This document shows, piece by piece, positions 8,311-15,591 of a DNA stretch of 20,592 bases (positions are counted from its first letter, which is position 1; every line of letters starts with the position of its first letter). Source of the DNA: Clostridia bacterium (lineage in GTDB: Bacteria; Bacillota; Clostridia; Oscillospirales; Acutalibacteraceae); the NCBI GenBank assembly GCA_017559885.1, contig JAFYQN010000068.1:1-20592 (forward strand), given 5' to 3'. Both the position numbers and the translations under genes were made by a program. The notes under the pieces are model-generated. The model was not told the DNA's origin. It saw only the letters and a program-made list of their open reading frames with translations, and did no database searches.

Positions 8311-9518
8311 TATGCTTCCTCCTTCACGTCTTCGGTTATCATTTCCTTGGCGCCAATTTTAACGCCTTTTCCAACGGTTACACCGCTTCCAATTACGGTA
8401 ATGCCAAAATCATCGGCAGCAACTTCGGTTGGGTCGACACCAATACTTACGTTTTCGTCTATTACAACGTCCTCAGCAACAATTGCATATTTAACCTTTG
8501 CGCCGCGTTTAATAACTGCGCCCGGCATTATAAGTGAATATTCAACACTTGCGCCCTCTTCAACCGTTACATTTTCAAATAAAATTGAATAATCAAGCGC
8601 ACCATAAACCTCGCAACCGTCAGTAACAAGCGAATGCTCAACCTTTGCTGTGTTAGCAATATACTGTGGCGGTAACGCTACGGTACGAGAATAAATGCGC
8701 CAATCTTTATCGGAAAGGTTAAGGTCAATCTTTGGATTTAATAGGTCAAGGTTTGCCTCCCAAAGTGAATCAACGGTACCAACATCTTTCCAATAATCGC
8801 TAAAACGGTAAACCATCATAAGTTCGCCATTATTTAACATTAGAGGAATAACGTTCTTACCAAAGTCGTTGTCAGAATCGGGATTAGCATCATCTTCGGT
8901 TAAATACTTCTTGAGTTTTTCCCAAGTAAATACATAAATACCCATTGATGCAAGCTGGCTCTTAGGATGCTTTGGCTTTTCTTCAAACTCGTAGATACTT
9001 CCGTCTTCGTTGGTGTTCATAATACCAAAACGAGAAGCTTCCTCGAGTGATACCTCTAAAACCGAAATGGTACAAGCCGCACCCGTTTGTTCGTGCTGTT
9101 CAATCATTTTTGAGTAATCCATCTTGTAGATGTGATCACCCGAAAGAATTAGCACGTACTCGGGGTTGTATCTTTCAATAAACTCAAGGTTTTGATAAAT
9201 AGCGTTTGCAGTACCCTTGTACCAGTCGCCGCCCTTTTGTCCTTGATATGGTGGCAAAATATGCACGCCGCCGTTAAGACGGTCCAAATCCCATGGTTTG
9301 CCCGAACCTACGTAGTCGTTAAGTTCAAGCGGTTTGTACTGAGTAAGAATACCTACGGTATCAATACCCGAGTTTGTGCAGTTTGAAAGCGGAAAATCGA
9401 TAATACGATATTTACCGCCATAGGGTACTGCAGGTTTTGCTATTTTACCCGTAAGCACACCAAGTCGACTACCCTGTCCGCCGGCAAGAAGCATTGCAAC
9501 ACATTTTTTCTTAATCAC
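8310..9518 (-). CDS. glgC: Glucose-1-phosphate adenylyltransferase catalytic subunit GlgC
   Basis: A 402-residue enzyme that makes ADP-glucose from ATP and glucose-1-phosphate, the committed step of glycogen synthesis. Visible motifs: LLAGGQGSRL (10-19), KPAVPYGGKYRIIDFPLSN, SGDHIYKMDY (126-135, catalytic Asp128), EFEEKPK with the substrate-binding Glu-Lys, and hexapeptide repeats at the C-terminus. The open frame reaches an ATG at 9527, but AAGGAG (9528-9533) abuts that codon. The GTG at 9518 lies 9 nt away and gives MIKKKCVAMLLAGG, the usual start. It is preceded by glgB (33 bp) and overlaps glgD. Confidence 0.97.
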   Translation of the reverse strand: MIKKKCVAMLLAGGQGSRLGVLTGKIAKPAVPYGGKYRIIDFPLSNCTNSGIDTVGILTQYKPLELNDYVGSGKPWDLDRLNGGVHILPPYQGQKGGDWYKGTANAIYQNLEFIERYNPEYVLILSGDHIYKMDYSKMIEQHEQTGAACTISVLEVSLEEASRFGIMNTNEDGSIYEFEEKPKHPKSQLASMGIYVFTWEKLKKYLTEDDANPDSDNDFGKNVIPLMLNNGELMMVYRFSDYWKDVGTVDSLWEANLDLLNPKIDLNLSDKDWRIYSRTVALPPQYIANTAKVEHSLVTDGCEVYGALDYSILFENVTVEEGASVEYSLIMPGAVIKRGAKVKYAIVAEDVVIDENVSIGVDPTEVAADDFGITVIGSGVTVGKGVKIGAKEMITEDVKEEA

Positions 9519-9527
9519 AAAAAACAT

Positions 9528-9533
9528 CTCCTT
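9528..9533 (-). promoter_or_regulatory. Ribosome binding site that decides the glgC start
   Basis: AAGGAG on the minus strand touches the upstream ATG (9527), which would leave no spacer, and stands 9 nt before the in-frame GTG at 9518. This favours GTG as the real start. Confidence 0.75.
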
Positions 9534-9551
9534 TTTTATTTGCCCTTATGT

Positions 9552-11429
9552 TTAATTTTTTGAATTTGTTTTTCTTTTCTTCGGTACTTTATAATATGTT
9601 ACCGAAAGACCGGGTATGTCCAAAGAAATACTGTTTTCGTACCCGTGCATTGGCTTTTTCTCACTTTTGTAAAAATCGGCCACACCGCCTGCTCCACCGT
9701 ATTTTTGGTCGGCGGAACTAAACAACTTTTTATAACTACCGTCCACAGGTACGCCTATGCGATAATCACTTCGGTCAACGGGAACAAAGTTACAAACGCA
9801 TATAATTTCATCGCCTGCTTTGTTCATTCTGCGGAAGGAAATTATACTTTGGGTGTAGTCGTCGTTTGAAATCCAACTAAAACCTTCCCAAGAGTAGTCA
9901 ATCTCCCAAAATTGACTGTTGTTTTTATAAAGTTTATTAAGGTCTTTTACGTACTCGTGCATTTGCTTGTGAGCGTCGTAGTCAAGCAACAACCAATCAA
10001 GCGCCGAGTCATACTTCCACTCAATAAACTGACCAAACTCCTGACCCATAAAGAGCAGTTTTTTACCGGGGTGCGCCATCATATACGCATAAAAGGCGCG
10101 AAGATTATCAAACTTTTCTTTATATTCTCCAGGCATTTTGTTTATAAGCGAACATTTACCATGCACAACCTCATCGTGCGAAATTGGTAATACAAAGTTT
10201 TCGCTAAACGCGTAAAAGAACGAAAAGGTAAGACAGTCGTGATTATGTTTTCTAAAGAACGGGTCAAGCGACATATATCGTAGCATATCGTTCATCCAAC
10301 CCATATTCCACTTAAAGTTAAATCCAAGACCGCCGTCACTCGCCGGTTTTGTAACCATAGGCCAAGCAGTAGATTCTTCGGCTATCATCATAACATTAGG
10401 ATTTGCCGCAAACGCCGCCGAGTTTACCTGACGAAGCAACTCAATCGCCTCAAGGTGTTCGCGACCGCCATAACCGTTTGGCAACCACTCGCCACCATTA
10501 CGGCCATAGTCAAGATAAAGCATAGATGCCACCGCGTCAACACGAAGACCATCTATATGATATTCTTTAAGCCAGAACACCGCGCTTGAGATAAGAAAAT
10601 TCATAACCTGAACCTTGCCGTAGTCAAACACACAGGTTCCCCATTCTTTATGCTCGCCCTTGCGGTCGTCGGCATATTCATAACAAGGTGTGCCGTCAAA
10701 TCGGTAAAGACCAAATTCATCTTTGGGGAAGTGAGCAGGTACCCAGTCAAGAATAACGCCTATTCCTGCGCCATGCATTATGTCGATAAACTTTTTAAAA
10801 TCACGCGGTGTACCAAAACGCGAAGTCGGAGCGAAATAACCCGTTACCTGATACCCCCATGAACCCTCAAAGGGATGCTCCGTTAAAGGCATTAGTTCTA
10901 CGTGAGTATAACCCATCTTTTTTACGTATTTAGAAATTTCTTTTGCCGCAGTGACGTAGTCGTAGGTGTTGCCGTCGGCAAAACGTTGCCACGAACCCAA
11001 ATGCACCTCATATATATTCACAGGCGATTCCATAATGTTTTTGGAATTCATCTGCTCGCGCCATTCGTCATCCTGCCAAATGTAATTATCATCAGCGTAA
11101 ACCTTTGACGCGTTTGCAGGCGCCGTTTCAAAATGTCTTGCGTATGGATCACTCTTTAATGTAACCTTGCCATCATTTGACATTACGGCATATTTATAGG
11201 TTGTATAATTTTGAATGCCGCTAATCTGTGTTTCCCAAACGCCGTCGGCTATACGCATCATTGGATTTGCGTCATGTGACCAATTATTAAAATCGCCCAC
11301 AACGCTTACTGCAACGGCAGCCGGCGCCCACACACGAAATGTGGCAACGCTTCCCGATAAAAACGAACCTAAATATTCATAAGCGTCGTTTTTAATCATA
11401 GAATTGAAACTGTTGTCAAATTCCTTCAT
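9552..11429 (-). CDS. glgB: 1,4-alpha-glucan branching enzyme (GH13)
   Basis: A 625-residue enzyme that creates alpha-1,6 branches in glycogen by transferring cut alpha-1,4 chains. A CBM48 domain covers about 20-110 (FRVWAPAAVAVSVVGDFNNW). The catalytic barrel shows HLGSW, the GYFAPTSRFG region, GLRVDAV with nucleophile Asp298, MIAEES with acid/base Glu351, and SHDEVVHGK with His418 and Asp419. The C-terminal all-beta domain ends in a Lys-rich tail. Length is normal for the short bacterial type with a single N-terminal module. First gene of the glg operon, with a sigma-A-like promoter about 42 bp upstream; the SD-like GAAGGG is about 8 nt from the ATG. Confidence 0.97.
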   Translation of the reverse strand: MKEFDNSFNSMIKNDAYEYLGSFLSGSVATFRVWAPAAVAVSVVGDFNNWSHDANPMMRIADGVWETQISGIQNYTTYKYAVMSNDGKVTLKSDPYARHFETAPANASKVYADDNYIWQDDEWREQMNSKNIMESPVNIYEVHLGSWQRFADGNTYDYVTAAKEISKYVKKMGYTHVELMPLTEHPFEGSWGYQVTGYFAPTSRFGTPRDFKKFIDIMHGAGIGVILDWVPAHFPKDEFGLYRFDGTPCYEYADDRKGEHKEWGTCVFDYGKVQVMNFLISSAVFWLKEYHIDGLRVDAVASMLYLDYGRNGGEWLPNGYGGREHLEAIELLRQVNSAAFAANPNVMMIAEESTAWPMVTKPASDGGLGFNFKWNMGWMNDMLRYMSLDPFFRKHNHDCLTFSFFYAFSENFVLPISHDEVVHGKCSLINKMPGEYKEKFDNLRAFYAYMMAHPGKKLLFMGQEFGQFIEWKYDSALDWLLLDYDAHKQMHEYVKDLNKLYKNNSQFWEIDYSWEGFSWISNDDYTQSIISFRRMNKAGDEIICVCNFVPVDRSDYRIGVPVDGSYKKLFSSADQKYGGAGGVADFYKSEKKPMHGYENSISLDIPGLSVTYYKVPKKRKTNSKN

Positions 11430-11470
11430 TTTTCATCCCTTCTTTTAAAATCGCATAATTCCACAAGTTT

Positions 11471-11499
11471 ATTATAACTAATTGACTTTTATTTTTCAA
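11471..11499 (-). promoter_or_regulatory. Sigma-A-type promoter of the glgBCDA operon
   Basis: Read on the minus strand: TTGAAA (11494-11499), a 17-bp spacer, and a perfect TATAAT (11471-11476). The predicted start near 11464 leaves a leader of about 35 nt before glgB. It lies in the 168-bp gap after the PRC-barrel gene. I see no catabolite-response element in the gap. Confidence 0.8.
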
Positions 11500-11597
11500 T
11501 AGTATTTGTTAAAAAATGGGGAATTTTTTTGTTTCCAATTTGTGATTTTTGTGTAAAATATACAAAATTTTACCATTTTTCTACATAAAACATTACC

Positions 11598-11873
11598 TTA
11601 AACCATTCTTCTTCCCTTTTCGCGCAGGTAAACGGGCGGCTCGGTACTGACAAGTACCGTCTCTTTACCTATAACTTTTATATCTTCCCACGGTATAATT
11701 ATATCTTCTTCACGACCAAGAAGTCCAAAAAACTTAAATCTTCCAAAAATGATAATTGACGTAAGCGCGCCGCTTTGGGTGTCCATTTCTATATCTGATA
11801 TAAACCCCAACACGCAACCGTCTTTCACGCAAACAACCTGTTTGTTTTTTAGTTCGTCGATTCTACACAACAT
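11598..11873 (-). CDS. PRC-barrel protein, YlmC/YmxH sporulation family
   Basis: A 91-residue single-domain protein. MLCRIDELKNKQVVCVKDGCVLGFISDI, split here by the family pattern of a short strand followed by G-x-(I/L)-x-D, and the later IIIPWEDIKVIG match PRC-barrel proteins of the YlmC/YmxH type, which are found in endospore-forming Firmicutes. Molecular function is unknown. It has no signal peptide or membrane segment, so it should be cytoplasmic. The ATG follows a weak GGTGA. It is divergent from pepD and upstream of glgB on the same strand, separated by the glg promoter. A sigma-E-like promoter (11889-11917) is possible but weak. The downstream gap has only a small A/T hairpin (11553-11573), so transcripts could run into glgB. 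Confidence 0.85.
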   Translation of the reverse strand: MLCRIDELKNKQVVCVKDGCVLGFISDIEMDTQSGALTSIIIFGRFKFFGLLGREEDIIIPWEDIKVIGKETVLVSTEPPVYLREKGRRMV

Positions 11874-11888
11874 AATATCACCATAATT

Positions 11889-11917
11889 AATATATGAAGT
11901 TTTTACACATAAAATGA
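11889..11917 (-). promoter_or_regulatory. Possible sigma-E-like promoter for the PRC-barrel gene
   Basis: Read on the minus strand: TCATTTT (11911-11917), 14 bp, CATATATT (11889-11896). Against the Bacillus subtilis sigma-E consensus (KMATATW, 14-15 bp, CATACAHT) this is 6 of 7 and 7 of 8. The implied leader is only about 8-10 nt, just enough to keep the GGTGA, and the region is very A/T rich, so a chance match is likely. Confidence 0.25.
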
Positions 11918-11937
11918 TATCATCAATATTCTTGATG
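11914..11937. promoter_or_regulatory. Two dyads over the pepD promoter, possible operator
   Basis: A perfect 10-bp palindrome ATGATATCAT (11914-11923) overlaps by three bases a perfect inverted repeat CATCAA-N5-TTGATG (11921-11937). The right arm of the second is the -35 box of the pepD promoter. This is the position of a repressor operator for the peptide operon and perhaps the divergent PRC-barrel gene. The regulator is not known. Confidence 0.35.
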
Positions 11938-11960
11938 TTTTCTACTTGTCATGTTATAAT
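11932..11960 (+). promoter_or_regulatory. Sigma-A-type promoter of the pepD-OPT operon
   Basis: TTGATG (11932-11937), 17-bp spacer, perfect TATAAT (11955-11960). Predicted start near 11967, leaving a short leader that contains the AGGAG (11978-11982) of pepD. Confidence 0.8.
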
Positions 11961-11991
11961 TCTAATAATAGTTTCAAAGGAGAAAAATAAT

Positions 11992-13434
11992 ATGCTGCCT
12001 GAAAAATTAAGCCAACAAAAAGTTTTTTACTATTTTGAACGGTTATCTGCCATTCCTCACGGATCGGGTAATATGGGCGATATAGCGCAGTTTTGCGAAA
12101 ATTTTGCAAAAGAACACAGTTTAAAATATATAAAAGATGCTGCAAACAACGTAATTATATTTAAAAATAGCACTGTTGGATATGAAAATTATGCTCCCGT
12201 AATATTACAAGGTCATCTTGATATGGTTTGTCAAAAAATGGCGGACTGCAATATCGACTTTCAAAAAGACGGACTTGATTTATACGTCGACGGCGATTTT
12301 TTAAAGGCGCGCGGCACAACCCTTGGCGCCGACAATGCAATTGCCGTAGCAATGGTTCTTGCAATTTTAGAAAGCGATAATATTTCTCACCCACCGATTG
12401 AAGCAGTTTTTACCACCGACGAAGAAATCGGTATGATTGGCGCGCGCGCTTTAGATATGAGCGTTTTAAAAGCAAAACGTATGATAAACCTCGACTCCGA
12501 AACAGAGGGTACGGTTACAGTGTCTTGCGCAGGCGGCAGTGACTTTGAAGCAAAATTACCGCTTAAAAAAGTCAGCGCTCAAGGCGCAAAGGTAAGTTTA
12601 AAAATTACGGGACTTATAGGCGGTCACTCGGGTGTAGAAATTAACAAAAATCGCGAAAACGCCAATTTGATTACGGCAAGAATAATCTCATCTATTAAAC
12701 CCTATACTGATTTTGGTATTATAAGTATTAACGGCGGCGACAAAGCAAACGCCATACCAAACTGTAGCACAGTGGATTTTTGCGTAAAAGAGCCAAATGT
12801 TTTTTGTGAAAACGCCAAAAATGTTATTGATATTATTAAACAAGAAATTTGCGATAGAGAACCCGACTTTGACGCGATACTCACCACTCACGCAAACTCA
12901 AGTTATGACGTTTTTGAAAAGGATGTCGAGCAAAAGCTTTTACAGGTTTTACTATGCGCGCCAAACGGTGTTACCGAAATGAGCGCGAGTATAAAGGGTC
13001 TTGTTCAAACGTCACTTAACCTTGGTATACTCGAAACAACCGAAAACAACATTATTTTTCACTTTGCTTTGCGAAGCAATAAAAAATCGGCGCTCATTTT
13101 TCTTGAATCAAAACTTGGCGCGCTTTTTGACGCTTTAAATATCCCATACGAAACCTTTGGACATTATCCGCCTTGGGAGTATAAAGCCGATTCGCTTTTG
13201 CGCGACCTTTACTGTGAAGTTTATTCCAAAACAACGGGCAACCAACCCACCGTTATAGCAATACACGCAGGTCTTGAATGCGGTGTGTTTGCCGACGGCA
13301 TAAAAGATTTTGATTGTATATCCATAGGTCCTAACCTTTATGAAATTCACACCACGCGCGAAAGATTGAGCATTTCTTCTACGCAAAATTTTTATAGTAT
13401 ACTTCTTGAAGTGTTGGAGAAACTAAATCCATAA
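11992..13434 (+). CDS. pepD: M20-family aminoacyl-histidine dipeptidase (PepD)
   Basis: A 480-residue cytosolic metallodipeptidase that hydrolyses Xaa-His and other dipeptides. It has the two-zinc M20 core: GHLDM (His75, Asp77), TLGADN (bridging Asp114), TTDEEIG (Glu144-Glu145), NLDSE (Asp168), and the last ligand His453 in LYEIHTTRERLSI. A lid/dimerisation domain is inserted after about residue 180 (GLIGGHSGVEI). The open frame starts at 11914, but the promoter -10 at 11955-11960 lies inside that extension. AGGAG stands 9 nt before the ATG at 11992, which gives MLPEKLSQQKVF, the family start. Followed after 20 bp by an OPT transporter, so imported peptides are a likely substrate source. Confidence 0.95.
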   Translation: MLPEKLSQQKVFYYFERLSAIPHGSGNMGDIAQFCENFAKEHSLKYIKDAANNVIIFKNSTVGYENYAPVILQGHLDMVCQKMADCNIDFQKDGLDLYVDGDFLKARGTTLGADNAIAVAMVLAILESDNISHPPIEAVFTTDEEIGMIGARALDMSVLKAKRMINLDSETEGTVTVSCAGGSDFEAKLPLKKVSAQGAKVSLKITGLIGGHSGVEINKNRENANLITARIISSIKPYTDFGIISINGGDKANAIPNCSTVDFCVKEPNVFCENAKNVIDIIKQEICDREPDFDAILTTHANSSYDVFEKDVEQKLLQVLLCAPNGVTEMSASIKGLVQTSLNLGILETTENNIIFHFALRSNKKSALIFLESKLGALFDALNIPYETFGHYPPWEYKADSLLRDLYCEVYSKTTGNQPTVIAIHAGLECGVFADGIKDFDCISIGPNLYEIHTTRERLSISSTQNFYSILLEVLEKLNP

Positions 13435-13454
13435 TATCCCTTTTAGGAGTTTTT

Positions 13455-15347
13455 ATGGATAAACAAACCGAATTTAAACCATATATCGCGGCCAATCGCA
13501 CCACCGGTGAAATTACTGCTACGTCGGTTATCACGGGTGTGCTGTTGGCTGTTATTTTTGGCGCGGCAAACGCATATCTTGGACTTAGGGTCGGCATGAC
13601 TGTGTCGGCGTCGATTCCTGCGGCGGTTATCGCTATGGGTATTATTCGCATTGCGCTTCGCCGTAACTCAATTCTTGAAAGCAACATTGTGCAAACCATA
13701 GGTTCCGCAGGCGAATCGGTTGCGGCAGGCGCAATTTTTACTTTGCCTGCGCTTTTTTTGTGGGCGCGCGACGGCATAATGGACAAACCAAGCATTATAG
13801 AGATAACCTTAATTTCTCTTATAGGCGGTTTGCTTGGTGTGTTTTTTATGATTCCGCTTCGCAAAGCGCTTATAGTTAAAGAACACGGCATACTGCCTTA
13901 CCCCGAGGGTACTGCTTGCGCCGAAGTAATGCTTGCAGGTGAAAAGGGCGGCGCAAATGCAACCACCGTTTTTGCAGGACTTGGTTTTGCGGCATTTTTT
14001 AAATTTATTATAGACGGCGCAAAACTTGTATCGGGTGAAATTTCTTTTCGGGTTAAAGGTTTTGCAGGCGAAATAGGAACGCAAATCTACCCTGCCGTGA
14101 TGAGCGTTGGTTATATTTGCGGCGCGCGTATTTCGTCATATATGTTTGCCGGCGGTATGCTTAGTTGGTTGGCGCTGATACCGCTTATTGTGCTTTTTGG
14201 TAAAAATTCTACCCTTTACCCTGCGACACAGACTATTGGCGAACTTTACTCTACGGGTGGCGCGAGCGCGATTTGGAGCAATTATATCCGTTATATTGGC
14301 GCAGGCGCATTGGCGGCAGGCGGCATTATAAGTCTTATAAAATCTATGCCGCTAATAGTTAAAACCTTTGTTGGAGCTATAAAAAGCGTTAAACTTTCGG
14401 GCGATGCATCAAACCAACGTACCGCGCGCGACATTAATATAAAAGTAGTCATTATCTTGATTTTACTGCTTACGGTTCTTATCTGGTTAATTCCGTCTAT
14501 TCCCGTATCGATTATAGGCGCGGTTATAATTGTTGTTTTTGGGTTCTTTTTTGCCGCCGTATCATCTCGTATGGTTGGTCTTGTCGGCGGCAGTAACAAC
14601 CCTGTATCAGGCATGGCGATTGCCACGCTTTTAATCGCTACGGTTACGCTTAAAATAATGGGTGGCGATACCATTTCGGGTATGGCAAGCGCAATATCGA
14701 TAGGATCGGTTATATGTATTGTGTCGGCAATCGCAGGCGACACCTCGCAAGACCTTAAAACAGGATATATCTTGGGCGCTACGCCTTACAAGCAACAAAT
14801 TGGTGAGATTATTGGCGTTGTTGCCGCCGCACTCGCTATAGGCAGTACGCTTTATTTGTTGGATTTTGCTTGGGGTTTTGGCTCGGATGAATTAGGCGCG
14901 CCGCAGGCAACGCTTATGAAACTTATTGTTGAGGGTGTTATGGGCGGCAATTTGCCGTGGGGTCTTGTATTTGTCGGTGTGTTTATCGCCATAGTGGCAG
15001 AAATAATTGATATACCCATATTACCTTTTGCTATCGGTATTTATCTTCCAATTCATCTCAACGCTTGTATTATGGCAGGCGGTCTTTTGCGTTTGGCGCT
15101 TGAAAAAAGCAAAAGAAAAAACCAAGACGCCATCAACGACGGCATCCTGTTTTGCTCTGGTATGATTGCAGGCGAAGGACTTGTAGGCATTATACTTGCG
15201 TTTCTTGCGGTGTTTGGGATAAGCCAAGCAATCGACCTTTCGCAATATATTCCGCCTACCCTCGCAAATGTCGGCGGCCTTATGCTTTTTGCAATCATTA
15301 TTTTTACACTTTTAAAATTTTCAGTATTAAAAAAAAGAGAGGGTTGA
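13455..15347 (+). CDS. OPT-family oligopeptide transporter
   Basis: A 630-residue polytopic membrane protein of the oligopeptide transporter family (bacterial OPT group), which imports small peptides by secondary transport; some OPT relatives move metal-chelate complexes, so the substrate is inferred. The sequence is hydrophobic throughout, with around 14-16 membrane spans. Typical features are YLGLRVGMTVSASIPAAVIA (41-60), LPYPEGTACAEVMLAGEKGG (147-166) and GGSNNPVSGMA (378-388). The ATG has AGGAG at 5 nt. It is 20 bp downstream of pepD and almost surely co-transcribed; the uptake-plus-dipeptidase arrangement supports a peptide substrate. The stop codon lies in the loop of the operon's terminator hairpin. 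Confidence 0.93.
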   Translation: MDKQTEFKPYIAANRTTGEITATSVITGVLLAVIFGAANAYLGLRVGMTVSASIPAAVIAMGIIRIALRRNSILESNIVQTIGSAGESVAAGAIFTLPALFLWARDGIMDKPSIIEITLISLIGGLLGVFFMIPLRKALIVKEHGILPYPEGTACAEVMLAGEKGGANATTVFAGLGFAAFFKFIIDGAKLVSGEISFRVKGFAGEIGTQIYPAVMSVGYICGARISSYMFAGGMLSWLALIPLIVLFGKNSTLYPATQTIGELYSTGGASAIWSNYIRYIGAGALAAGGIISLIKSMPLIVKTFVGAIKSVKLSGDASNQRTARDINIKVVIILILLLTVLIWLIPSIPVSIIGAVIIVVFGFFFAAVSSRMVGLVGGSNNPVSGMAIATLLIATVTLKIMGGDTISGMASAISIGSVICIVSAIAGDTSQDLKTGYILGATPYKQQIGEIIGVVAAALAIGSTLYLLDFAWGFGSDELGAPQATLMKLIVEGVMGGNLPWGLVFVGVFIAIVAEIIDIPILPFAIGIYLPIHLNACIMAGGLLRLALEKSKRKNQDAINDGILFCSGMIAGEGLVGIILAFLAVFGISQAIDLSQYIPPTLANVGGLMLFAIIIFTLLKFSVLKKREG

Positions 15348-15360
15348 CCCTCTCTTTTTT
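15332..15360 (+). terminator. Intrinsic terminator of the pepD-OPT operon
   Basis: Arms 15332-15343 and 15348-15359 (12 bp, core GAGAGGG/CCCTCTC) with loop TTGA and a run of six T. The hairpin begins inside the last codons of the transporter gene and the TGA stop is in the loop, so the coding end and the terminator are the same DNA. Confidence 0.9.
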
Positions 15361-15372
15361 AATGTTTAATTA

Positions 15373-15450
15373 TTATTTTTTCTTTTTGCCGAAAAGAATG
15401 AATCCTACGCCGGAAAGAGTAATAACAACTGTTCCAACTTTCTCTTTTTG
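15373..15450 (-). pseudogene. Orphan C-terminal hydrophobic tail, possible surface-protein remnant
   Basis: Between the OPT terminator and the DUF975 promoter, the minus strand has a 25-codon open segment bounded upstream by an in-frame TGA (15451-15453) and ending in TAA. It has no ATG, GTG or TTG start. Its translation ends TLSGVGFILFGKKKK, a glycine-rich hydrophobic stretch followed by four Lys. This is the shape of the membrane anchor plus charged tail at the C-terminus of Gram-positive wall-anchored or extracellular proteins. No LPxTG remains upstream. It may be the last piece of a deleted surface-protein gene, or a coincidence of A/T-rich DNA. Confidence 0.35.
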
Positions 15451-15478
15451 TCATTTTTTGAAATTTAGAGCTAAACTC

Positions 15479-15507
15479 TTTACATGCCATGCAAGATAAT
15501 GTATAAT
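15479..15507 (+). promoter_or_regulatory. Sigma-A-type promoter of the DUF975 gene
   Basis: TTTACA (15479-15484), 17-bp spacer, perfect TATAAT (15502-15507). A dyad TTTAG-AG-CTAAA (15464-15475) lies just upstream of the -35. The predicted leader is about 78 nt. Confidence 0.75.
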
Positions 15508-15591
15508 AAATTTAAGTTAAGACTGATAGAATCCAAATGTCGCATTGCTTAAAAATTTTTCTTTAAAACAAATTTTAAAGGAGGTACGCTA

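Noticed and set aside
11482..11510. Plus-strand TTGACT as a promoter
   Set aside because: No acceptable -10 at 16-18 bp and no plus-strand gene before pepD, which has its own promoter.
11553..11573. Inverted repeat GTAAAAT-N7-ATTTTAC as terminator of the PRC-barrel gene
   Set aside because: Only seven pairs, nearly all A-T, and no T-run directly after it on the minus strand. Too weak to list as a terminator.
11914..11991. Longer start for PepD at 11914
   Set aside because: The extension covers the promoter (-10 TATAAT at 11955-11960) and the SD of the ATG at 11992.
13379..13891. 170-codon open frame on the minus strand
   Set aside because: Antisense to the OPT transporter start and the end of pepD. 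Composition is that of a mirrored hydrophobic gene.
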